Assembly: GCA_014377145.1 (NCBI GenBank)
Contig: JACMQE010000134.1
Coordinates: forward strand, 1 to 5,434
DNA length: 5,434 nt
Direction of reading: 5' to 3'
From: Glaciimonas sp.
Lineage (GTDB): Bacteria > Pseudomonadota > Gammaproteobacteria > Burkholderiales > Burkholderiaceae
This document shows, in pieces, positions 1 through 5,434 of the stretch. The notes under the pieces were generated by a model that saw only the letters and a program-made list of their open reading frames with translations, made no database searches and was not told where the DNA came from. Position 1 is the first letter of the stretch, and each line of letters begins with the position of its first letter. A program made the translations under genes and the position numbers.

Positions 1-142
1 GTCGTTTTCTGCTGCTTCAAGTTCGCGGGCGAGATAGAGGTAGTTCCAGCACATGATTGCATTTTTGATCAAGCGTCAGCAATCTCCTGGTTCTCTTTCT
101 CGCCTTGGATGAATTCATTGTTATGACCGAAAGAAATAGCGC
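1..142 (-). pseudogene. Tn3-family transposase, C-terminal fragment (decayed)
   Basis: This is a remnant of the C-terminal part of a Tn3-type DDE transposase, the enzyme that cuts and joins the ends of replicative transposons. Read right to left, one frame (about 142-72) gives AISFGHNNEFIQGEKENQEI followed by ADA and a TGA at 69-71. A second frame (72-1) gives LIKNAIMCWNYLYLAREL and continues off the window. The N-A-I-x-C/L-W-N-x-x-Y-L block is a hallmark of the Tn3 TnpA C-terminus. The frames meet where a few residues (usually something like C-N-R) are expected, so a small out-of-frame deletion is inferred. The rest of TnpA is absent on the right, where tpsA sequence begins, so this is a truncated scrap and not a live element. 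No terminal inverted repeat or resolvase is visible. Family assignment rests on motif memory only. Confidence 0.62.
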
Positions 143-661
143 CGGACCCCGGCCTTGGTGCCGATTAAGCGAATTTGATCGGCATACATGCCGCCTAGTT
201 AGTCCACGCCGATGCCAACGGTCGGCGGTTGTGCAAATACGGATGCCATCGACCAGCCCACCTTGTTACATCGTCGTAATACCACGGTCATGGTTCAGAA
301 TTACCCCATTTTTATCGACATTGAAATACTGGTAATGATTGTGTGAGACACCCGCCGCGTTGGGCCTAACGACCTGGACTAATGGCCGTCTATTTGGCGG
401 TGCGATCAATCGTTGGCCAATGTGCACCGGCGTGCAGCAGGGCAATGATTTGGGCCTGGACCAGATTAACGCTGCCAAATAAGGCGGCAATGGCGACACT
501 GAATGCTATCAAGCGCTTGAGGGGGAAACCGTGGGCTCTCACCTTAAAGGGATACACTGCCGTGCCTTTACTTCTACCCTGACTAGCCACCGTCTCTGCG
601 ACGGTCATTAACAGCCCGCGCTTTTGGTTGAAGATCATGCGGTAGGCTTTTGCTTGTTCAT
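142..661 (-). pseudogene. TpsA-type hemagglutinin/hemolysin exoprotein, N-terminal remnant
   Basis: This is the remains of a large secreted adhesin or hemolysin of the two-partner secretion system (FhaB/ShlA type). The probable start is ATG 661-659, 60 bases after the tpsB stop, but a short insertion puts it out of frame with what follows. The next frame (about 650-390) shows an extended signal peptide: KAYRMIFNQKRGLLMTVAET, then GRSKG, then a hydrophobic core (LIAFSVAIAALFGSV) ending VQAQIIA. A frameshift near 410 leads to TPS-domain sequence: NAAGVSHNHYQYFNVDKNGV, then ILNH. A TAA stop follows at about 267, then QGGLVDG. A further shift gives VGIGVD-stop-LGGMYADQIRLIGTKAGV, which resembles the segment preceding the filamentous repeats in intact proteins. 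Several hundred residues between these blocks, and the whole C-terminal body (often thousands of residues), are missing. Sequence ends against the transposase fragment. It is not functional. Confidence 0.83.
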
Positions 662-721
662 ATTCGGTCCAATTCGGGGAAAAACACTGCCAGCGCAAAT
701 AGCCGGCGATGCGTATTATTA

Positions 722-2564
722 TTAGTCTTGATAGGTCAAGTTGAAGTCGAGCGTTGGCCTCATTGTACGAAAGTCTTTTGGGTTGTAGAGTGACCAACTG
801 GGGAAGAAGTTATATCTAAATCTAAGGTAACCGCCACGCAGACCAACAGCGGCACCGGCGAGTTTGTCGCTTAATAAATACTGGACGCTCGGACTTAGAT
901 TTTACCGATATCGATGCCAACATAGGCAGACTGACCACTTTGCGCGAGAGGAATGTCGAGCTCATTGCGGAAGAAAAAACCACGTTCGCCAGCCAGTGTC
1001 AGCTCGCCATCAAAGCCGCGCATGGTGTAGCGATTTCCCAGCTTCAATTCCTCTGTCAGATATAAAGGGGAGCGGGTATTTTGGGCGCGCGTAGTGTACT
1101 GATGTAGGTCAGCGGTTGCTGGGCCACGCTAAACGGCGCGACCAGGGTGGCATCGATACTTTGTAAGGTGTAGCGAAAAGTCGGATCGGGCGCGGCGCGC
1201 CAGTCGGCGTCAGCCTGTACGTTGAACCACGACACGCCCCAGCGATTGGCAAAGGTGACATCAAGCTGCGCATTACCAAAGTAATGTTTGTGCACCCAGG
1301 CGAGTTCGGCAAAGGTGGTATTCCGTTTTTGCCCATCAATTTCAGTCGCGTCGATATACGCTTGACTCCAACGCTTGCCAACTTTGAATTGCTAGCTATT
1401 TTTTTGAGATTGGTCGCGCTGGAACAATTGCGAGATAGTAAATTCAAGATTGCGCGACTTACACAAGCTGACACAAAGTCCTGGTAGCTCCTGGCAATTC
1501 TCTGGTGATAATCAAGGCTGCTAGCGCTGACTGAAAAATGCTAGTAACCCAGCGGAATCGCATAATAAAGGTTGTTACCATTAGTGCCGTGTTGCCCGGC
1601 TTTGCGATCCGCATCGGTGTTGATACCGATGTTAAACATATAGCTAAGGCCTAATGGATTATCAACGCCTAGATTGAAAACCCAGTCTGTAGCTTGTGCC
1701 GGTGCCTTGTGCACCGCTATCGTCCACGTTGGCGCGCAATTTCCATCGTCTGCCAAGGTTGATATCGATCACAATATCGCTTTCGCAGGGAGTTTCACCG
1801 GGCACGATATGCATCTCCACATCCTGGCTTGGAATCCATTTCATCTACTCCAATCCTTCCTCCAGATTACGCAATTTGAGTAAGCGTCCGGCGCTGGTTG
1901 GAAAGGCATTTTTCCATGTGCCGTATAGCGACGGCTTCGAAAAATACAGCGCCCGAATGACACCCGGCACCAATGCCAACGTAAGCGTGCCGCTAGATAA
2001 ATCTTGTGCGGGAATACCGATGTGCGTAGTATTATAAAATTGGCGCAAAATTAGGCGAATCAAGCGTTTGATGATGATGTTTAAGCCTTCTTTGCCGAGA
2101 TACGCACCCGAGTATTGGTATAAATAATCTTGCGCAAATCGAAAAGGATCGAACGGCAAATCGCTGGCCCCAGCCAATTGGATCGGGGGCGAGAACTGCA
2201 GCGGGACGCCCAGAATAAATTATTGCACCTTAAAGCAAGGTGATTCCAATGGTAGAAAGAGAAAATTTTTGGTGTCAAACAGCCAATTTACCGTCGTACC
2301 TCCGGCTTATGTGATGCGCAACGCAACATTCGGCACCTGCAAACGCACGTTGACGCGCCAAAGCTTCAGATTGAATACGACGGCGTGCCCTTCGCTGGTC
2401 GCTGTTTGCATCACCGGAGCGGCTTGGGCCGATTGAGGGCGCATGACAAAAGTACTAACGCTCAACAGCAGGAGGATGCCCAGACTTCGCGTAAAGTTTT
2501 GATACGTGAGACTGGCATTGGCTAAGGGCAGAGAATACTTTTCTAAAGATTGCCTTCTTTGCAA
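722..2564 (-). pseudogene. TpsB-type outer-membrane transporter (ShlB/FhaC/HecB family), decayed
   Basis: This is a near full-length relic of the 16-stranded outer-membrane barrel that secretes its TpsA partner. The frame opens at a TTG (2564-2562) directly after a stop and without a Shine-Dalgarno, so the true start is uncertain. A signal peptide follows (SLGILLLLSVSTFVMRPQSAQAA region). A POTRA block comes next (FLPLESPCFKVQ; LPFDPFRFAQDYLYQYSGAY; IGIPAQDLSSGTLTLALVPG), then SQDVEMHIVPGE, DNPLGLSYMFNIGINTDADR, HKHYFGNAQLDVTFANRWGV, TMRGFDGELTLAGERGFFFR and a C-terminal strand LDFNLTYQD. In-frame stops lie at 2307-2309, 2220-2222, 1845-1847 (GLE-stop-M), 1541-1543 (GY-stop, a Trp in relatives) and 1392-1394. 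Frame changes lie near 1677-1680 (an A4 tract, T4 on the coding strand), 1452, 1090 (apparent GC duplication) and 893. The last residue is Asp, not the Phe usual for Omp barrels. It sits upstream of tpsA, as in normal TPS operons. Confidence 0.88.
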
Positions 2565-2637
2565 TTAATCAAAGGCGACAGTTTACAAATGCGTACCGCT
2601 GAAGAGATAGACGATAATTCTCTAAATTAACCGGATA

Positions 2638-2707
2638 TTTCTCAAATTGGATACTAAATCGGTCCAATTGTAGGAACCGATTGAGAAAATAGTCCTCCAA
2701 TCTTTTT
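2638..2707 (+). promoter_or_regulatory. Overlapping inverted repeats, possible attenuator-like leader
   Basis: Several inverted repeats overlap here. AATTGG (2645-2650) pairs with CCAATT (2664-2669). AATCGGT (2657-2663) pairs with ACCGATT (2676-2682). TTTCTCAA (2638-2645) pairs with TTGAGAAA (2681-2688) and would enclose the second hairpin. GATTG (2679-2683) pairs with CAATC (2698-2702) and is followed by T5. The first and second hairpins exclude each other, and the second and last share bases, which is the topology of an attenuator. Every arm is exact but short (5-8 bp) and AT-rich, so chance occurrence is possible. It lies about 160 bases before the transaldolase start; a role there is inference. 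Confidence 0.3.
2679..2707 (+). terminator. Weak candidate intrinsic terminator in the transaldolase leader
   Basis: The arms GATTG (2679-2683) and CAATC (2698-2702) can be extended by two pairs across a bulged C (GATTGAG with CTcCAATC), and TTTTT follows directly at 2703-2707. This has the layout of an intrinsic terminator on the plus strand, but the stem is short and poor in GC, so its strength would be low. It would act on transcripts starting upstream of the transaldolase gene. Confidence 0.25.
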
Positions 2708-2818
2708 ATAAAAAAAAGAAACTGCTGGCCCAGCCGAAGAGGTATTTAGAAACAAGACAGGTAGTCCTCACATTTTTAATCTTGTTCACGCTATGGCTTA
2801 CCTGCAATCTTGCGTAGA

Positions 2819-2872
2819 ATGATGAAAGATATTTCGATCAACCCATTACCGTGCCCCTACCCCCCCCCATGA
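2819..2872 (+). CDS. Upstream mini-ORF (17 codons) overlapping the transaldolase start
   Basis: Tandem ATG codons at 2819 and 2822 open a short frame reading [17 protein letters not shown], whose TGA (2870-2872) overlaps the transaldolase ATG in an ATGA arrangement typical of translational coupling. The frame passes through the C9 tract, so a single added C would fuse it in frame to the transaldolase and give a 17-residue N-terminal extension. No Shine-Dalgarno is visible before 2819 and the peptide is unlike anything I recognise. It may be a chance ORF; if translated, its role would be to deliver ribosomes to the transaldolase start. Confidence 0.2.
   Translation: MMKDISINPLPCPYPPP
2860..2868 (+). 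repeat. C9 mononucleotide tract abutting the transaldolase start codon
   Basis: Nine consecutive C residues run directly up to ATG 2869, and with CCCC at 2854-2857 they fill the place where a Shine-Dalgarno would sit. Tracts of this length are prone to slipped-strand length change. Its length decides whether GTG 2851 (in frame now) or ATG 2819 (in frame at ten C) reads into the transaldolase. Confidence 0.85.
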
Positions 2873-3804
2873 ACCAACTAGAACAACTTAAACAGTTCAC
2901 CACCATCGTTGCTGACACTGGTGATTTTCAGACAATGAAAGTGTTCGCACCCCGCGATGCGACAACGAATCCCTCCTTGATTTTAAAAGCTGTGCAAAAA
3001 ACGGTATATCAACCGCTAATGCAGCAAGCGGTCACCGATCATGCCGAATTATCGACGCGCGATATTATCGACCAGTTATTGGTAATTTTTGGGCTCGAAA
3101 TTTTGAGAATCATCCCAGGCCGTGTGTCTACCGAGACCGATGCACGTCTATCGTTTGATACTTTGGGGACGATCGAAAAAGGCCGCAAATTAATCGGACT
3201 GTATGAGGCCGCTGGAATTGACCGCAAACGCATATTGATCAAAATTGCATCGACCTGGGAAGGTATCTGTGCTGCGGAGGTATTGGAAAAGGAAGGCATC
3301 CATTGCAACCTGACCTTGTTATTTTCCCTGCCGCAAGCGATTGCCTGCGCAGAAGCACGGGTACGGTTGATCTCTCCGTTTGTCGGTCGCATTTATGACT
3401 GGTATAAGAAATCGACCGGGAAGGAATATACCGGTGCCGATGATCCAGGCGTGCAGTCGGTTAAGCAGGTGTATAGCTACTTCCGCAAATTTGGGTATAC
3501 TACTGAAGTGATGGGGGCGAGTTTTCGTAACACGTCGCAAATCATAGAACTGGCGGGCTGCGATCTATTGACAATTAGTCCTGAGTTGTTGCAAAAACTT
3601 ACAGAAAATAATGATCTGGTTTCTCGCAAACTGAGTCCAGAGGCATCAAAAGACACTGATGTTGAAAAAATCACCTTGAACGAATCTGAGTTCCGAAACA
3701 TGCTCAACGACGATACGATGGCAACCGAAAAACTGGCGGAAGGGATTCGACAATTTAGTGCCGATGCATTCAAGCTGGAAAAGTTAATCGATGCTTTACG
3801 TTGA
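2869..3804 (+). CDS. tal: Transaldolase
   Basis: Cytoplasmic transaldolase of the non-oxidative pentose phosphate pathway. It moves a dihydroxyacetone unit from sedoheptulose 7-phosphate to glyceraldehyde 3-phosphate through a Schiff base on lysine. The 311-residue protein is close to the roughly 317 of E. coli TalB and open throughout. Expected active-site residues are present, numbered from this start: Asp16 (VADTGD), Asn34 ([10 protein letters not shown]), Glu89 ([12 protein letters not shown]), Schiff-base Lys125 ([11 protein letters not shown]), Asn147 and Thr149 (NLTLLFS), Ser169 and Arg174 (LISPFVGR), and MGASFRN for phosphate binding. ATG 2869 is preferred because [19 protein letters not shown] aligns with the N-terminus of relatives. 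The in-frame GTG at 2851 would add only MPLPPP from the C-rich run. Neither start has a Shine-Dalgarno, and a C9 tract sits right before the ATG. The gene ends in TGA where relatives end. It is the only intact conserved gene here and converges on the permease relic. Confidence 0.95.
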   Translation: MNQLEQLKQFTTIVADTGDFQTMKVFAPRDATTNPSLILKAVQKTVYQPLMQQAVTDHAELSTRDIIDQLLVIFGLEILRIIPGRVSTETDARLSFDTLGTIEKGRKLIGLYEAAGIDRKRILIKIASTWEGICAAEVLEKEGIHCNLTLLFSLPQAIACAEARVRLISPFVGRIYDWYKKSTGKEYTGADDPGVQSVKQVYSYFRKFGYTTEVMGASFRNTSQIIELAGCDLLTISPELLQKLTENNDLVSRKLSPEASKDTDVEKITLNESEFRNMLNDDTMATEKLAEGIRQFSADAFKLEKLIDALR

Positions 3805-3972
3805 TGCATTTGGGTTGAAATAGCAAAGCTAAAATCGGCGCTAACCTGTTTGTACTACATTAAAAATGTGCTGACGCTAATCAGTAATCACTGAGCGGCA
3901 TTCCTATCGACGCTCAGCAATTATTAATGGGGCAATGGCTTACAAGTGCTCAGTATCTCCGGTCTTCGGTTG
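3805..3972. other. Convergent spacer between transaldolase and permease relic
   Basis: A 168-base AT-rich spacer where the plus-strand transaldolase and the minus-strand transporter relic face each other. No ORF or RNA gene is recognisable. It holds the inverted repeat at 3891-3917 and a small direct repeat (TAATCA twice, at about 3878-3890). A substrate-binding-protein gene, which often accompanies this transporter type, is not found here. Confidence 0.6.
3891..3917. terminator. Inverted repeat, candidate bidirectional terminator
   Basis: CTGAGCG (3891-3897) and CGCTCAG (3911-3917) form a perfect 7-bp stem with a 13-base loop, placed between two convergent genes where a shared terminator is expected. 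Neither side has a clear T-tract (AATTATTAA follows on the plus strand), so an intrinsic terminator is only a possibility. Confidence 0.33.
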
Positions 3973-4792
3973 CTATTTCACCAGATGTTTCTCAATCATG
4001 CCGAATATTGAATCTAGTATTAACGCAAACGCATTTAAGACTAAAATTCCGACAAATACCATATTAATATCGAATGCCCCTTCGGCCTGCAAAATCAGAT
4101 AGCCAACACCGCGCGCGGAACCTAAATATTCACCGACGATGAGGCCAACAAATGCCAAACCAACCAAGGTATGTAGGCTAGAAAAGACACAGGAGGTTGC
4201 CGATGGCAAGTAAGACTGTGCGCAACAATTGCCATTGGTTAGCACCTAACATACAGGCATTCGACAAAACCACTGGGCTTACTTCTTTGAAGCCTTGATA
4301 GACATTGAAAAAGACAATAAAAAACACCGAGGTGAATGCTAACGCGACTTTGGACCAGATCCCAAGACCGAATCACATCGCAAAAATCGATGCCAAAATG
4401 ATACGCGGCATGGCGTTCGATGCTTTGATATAAGGATCGAGGATTGCAGAAGTTAATGACGACAATGCAAGCCATAGCCCTACTTCCAAATCCAATACCG
4501 TACCGATGCCGAAAGCGAGCATGGTTTCCGTCAGCGTTACCAGCAAATGGGAATAAATTTCGCCTGGAAATTTCAACGTAAATCAAGTTGAGTCGCCGAA
4601 ACCGACCTCCAGAATACCACTACCGACTGTGAACCACTGCCAGACCCGGAACAATACTTTGGCTGGCTCGCCAAAGAAAAATGCAGTTTGTTCATTGCGC
4701 GTTGCTAAATGCCAGATCGCAAAAAAGGCCACTAGAACCAGCGCCTGGTAGAAGCGTATATTTTTATAATTGGGTTGAATTGCTTGCTACAT
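3973..4792 (-). pseudogene. ABC importer permease (nitrate/sulfonate/taurine type), decayed
   Basis: This is the inner-membrane permease of an ABC importer of the SsuC/TauC/NrtB class (BPD_transp_1 fold), once about 273 residues. From ATG 4792-4790 the frame reads YKNIRFYQALVLVAFFAIWH (first membrane segment), FGEPAKVLFRVWQWFTVGSG, GEIYSHLLVTLTETMLAFGI, LDPYIKASNAMPRIILASIF, GLGIWSKVALAFTSVFFIVF and an EAA-type loop FKEVSPVVL...MLGANQWQLLR. After a frameshift it gives YLPSATSCVFSSLHTLVG, GEYLGSARGVGYLILQAEGA and the end EKHLVK. Lesions: TAG at 4787-4789, directly after the start; TGA at 4583-4585 and 4373-4375, the second and probably the first at Trp positions; and a one-base insertion in the A doublet 4212-4213. 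No single protein can be made. The substrate cannot be told from sequence. Confidence 0.85.
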
Positions 4793-5434
4793 AATGTCGT
4801 ACTCTTTCCGTTTTTTTGATGATATATACCTACAAGAAACTTTGTATGCCGTCTCAGCAATATGTACTTTTGGTTCAAGCAATTTTCTTTTTGCTGATAT
4901 CCTTTTAAGACTTCATCTCTCAGTACGCTCCAGATTTGGTGATGCAGTTCGACGAAACGAGGATCAGTACGAATCTCAGCCACATCCCGCGGACGCAGCA
5001 GGTCAATGACAAACTCGCCAATCGGATGCGTTGCAGGATCTGCCGACAACACGATTACTCGGTCCGACATCGCAATCGCTTCATCCAGATCATGCGTGAT
5101 AAACAATACGGCTTTCTTTTTTGCATTTCGTAATGCCAACACTTCATTTTCCATCAATTGATGGGTTTGGATGTCAAGCGCGGAAAATAGCTTGTCCATT
5201 AAAATGATATCTGGATCCAAAATCAACGTCTGGGCTAACGCTACCCGCTTGCACATGCCGCCTTGATAACTGATGTCGATAACGGTCACCAAAACCTTGT
5301 AAACCCACCCGCGCTAGCCACTCTTCGCCGAGTTGTTTTGCTTGCTTCTCGTCGGTGCCGCGATATTGCAAACCAGCAATGACATTTTGCAGGGCGCTGC
5401 GCCATGGCATTAATGCTTCGGACTGAAACATGTA
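4732..5434 (-). pseudogene. ABC importer ATP-binding subunit (nitrate/sulfonate/taurine type), decayed, 5' end outside window
   Basis: This is the cytoplasmic ATPase of the same importer (SsuB/TauB/NrtD class); the Walker A motif lies beyond the window edge. Visible parts, in order: Q-loop YMFQSEALMPWRSALQNVIA, then GFGDRYRHQLS; an added A (T doublet 5263-5264 on the plus strand) breaks the frame inside the LSGG signature; the next frame continues GGMCKRVALAQTLILDPDII, then Walker B as LMDKLFSALD, H-loop VLFITHDLDEAIAMSDRVIV and the tail LRPRDVAEIRTDPRFVELHH...VLKGYQQ. Walker B should read LMDEPFSALD, so the catalytic Glu is Lys and the next Pro is Leu. Family homology stops near 4890, and the frame runs on about 50 more codons to TAG 4732-4734, overlapping the permease start, which suggests that the original stop was lost. 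It is not functional as written. The downstream permease was presumably in the same operon. Confidence 0.87.

Larger units (their letters stand above)
2565..2868. other. Divergent intergenic region, structured leader of the transaldolase gene
   Basis: About 300 bases without a conserved gene, between the decayed tpsB (minus) and the transaldolase (plus). It is AT-rich and contains the nested inverted repeats at 2638-2707, an A8 tract at 2710-2717, and a short perfect dyad GCTGGCCCAGC at 2724-2734 that could be a protein-binding site. No convincing sigma-70 promoter is visible. The best -10-like strings are TTTAAT (2775-2780) and TAGAAT (2815-2820), neither with a good -35 at normal spacing; TTGTTC (2782-2787) and TTGAGA (2681-2686) are -35-like. 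The region ends in the C9 tract. No tRNA or conserved small RNA was recognised. Confidence 0.6.

Noticed and set aside
105..2037. Several plus-strand ORFs of 60-113 codons across the tps region (for example 382-582, 864-1094, 1284-1487, 1696-2037)
   Set aside because: They lie antisense to the tpsB/tpsA relics, lack recognisable motifs and ribosome binding sites, and the minus-strand frames give clear family motifs throughout.
2681..2710. Sigma-70 promoter TTGAGA with TTTATA at 18-base spacing
   Set aside because: Only four of six bases match in each box, and the same bases form the candidate terminator stem and T-run, so I did not list it as a promoter.
2851..2853. GTG as the transaldolase start, giving 317 residues
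   Set aside because: It only adds MPLPPP from the C-rich tract and has no Shine-Dalgarno; relatives begin close to the MNQLEQ position.
3039..3809. Minus-strand ORFs of 73-117 codons opposite the transaldolase
   Set aside because: They are antisense shadows of a clearly coding gene, with no family motif of their own.
4239..4586. A 115-codon minus-strand ORF as a separate gene
   Set aside because: It is an off-frame reading of the permease; the neighbouring frame gives permease motifs across the two TGA codons.
3973..4792. Alternative genetic code (TGA as Trp) as the explanation for the permease stops
   Set aside because: The transaldolase ends at a TGA at the expected C-terminus and uses TGG for Trp, other lesions include TAG codons and frameshifts, and so ordinary decay explains the region.
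1..5434. tRNA, rRNA, CRISPR array, toxin-antitoxin pair or a new defence system
   Set aside because: I saw no cloverleaf, no rRNA-like stretch, no regularly spaced repeats and no unexplained pair of intact small genes; the window is explained by decayed known families plus the transaldolase.

Overview
The window looks like a stretch of eroding genome from a Burkholderiaceae-type betaproteobacterium. The protein fragments resemble Burkholderia-group families, but base composition is far less GC-rich than in free-living Burkholderia. Only one conserved gene, a transaldolase, is intact; everything else recognisable is broken by frameshifts, nonsense codons or deletions. Decay of surface-adhesin and transporter genes around an intact central-carbon gene is the pattern of a recently host-restricted lineage. 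Endofungal relatives of Burkholderia such as Mycoavidus or Glomeribacter would fit, but this placement is inference from memory of the families.

Positions 1-142 (minus strand) hold a scrap of a Tn3-family transposase C-terminus. It abuts the 142-661 remnant of a two-partner-secretion exoprotein (TpsA, FhaB/ShlA type), which keeps its extended signal peptide and part of the TPS domain. Upstream in the same transcriptional direction, 722-2564 is a near full-length but heavily mutated TpsB (FhaC/ShlB/HecB-type outer-membrane transporter). Together they were a tpsB-tpsA operon for exporting a large adhesin or hemolysin.

Positions 2565-2868 form a divergent intergenic region. It has a cluster of overlapping, mutually exclusive inverted repeats and ends in a run of nine C directly before the transaldolase ATG. 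A 17-codon upstream ORF ends by overlapping that ATG. Positions 2869-3804 encode the intact transaldolase of the non-oxidative pentose phosphate pathway.

After a short convergent spacer with one hairpin, 3973-5434 (minus strand) carries the remains of an ABC importer of the nitrate/sulfonate/taurine type: an ATPase (its start lies outside the window) followed by an overlapping or adjacent permease. The ATPase has a frameshift in its signature motif and a lysine at the catalytic glutamate position. The permease has an amber codon directly after its start, two TGA codons at apparent tryptophan positions and one frameshift. I found no tRNA, rRNA, CRISPR array or evident undescribed gene system. 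The most interesting unexplained structure is the transaldolase leader.
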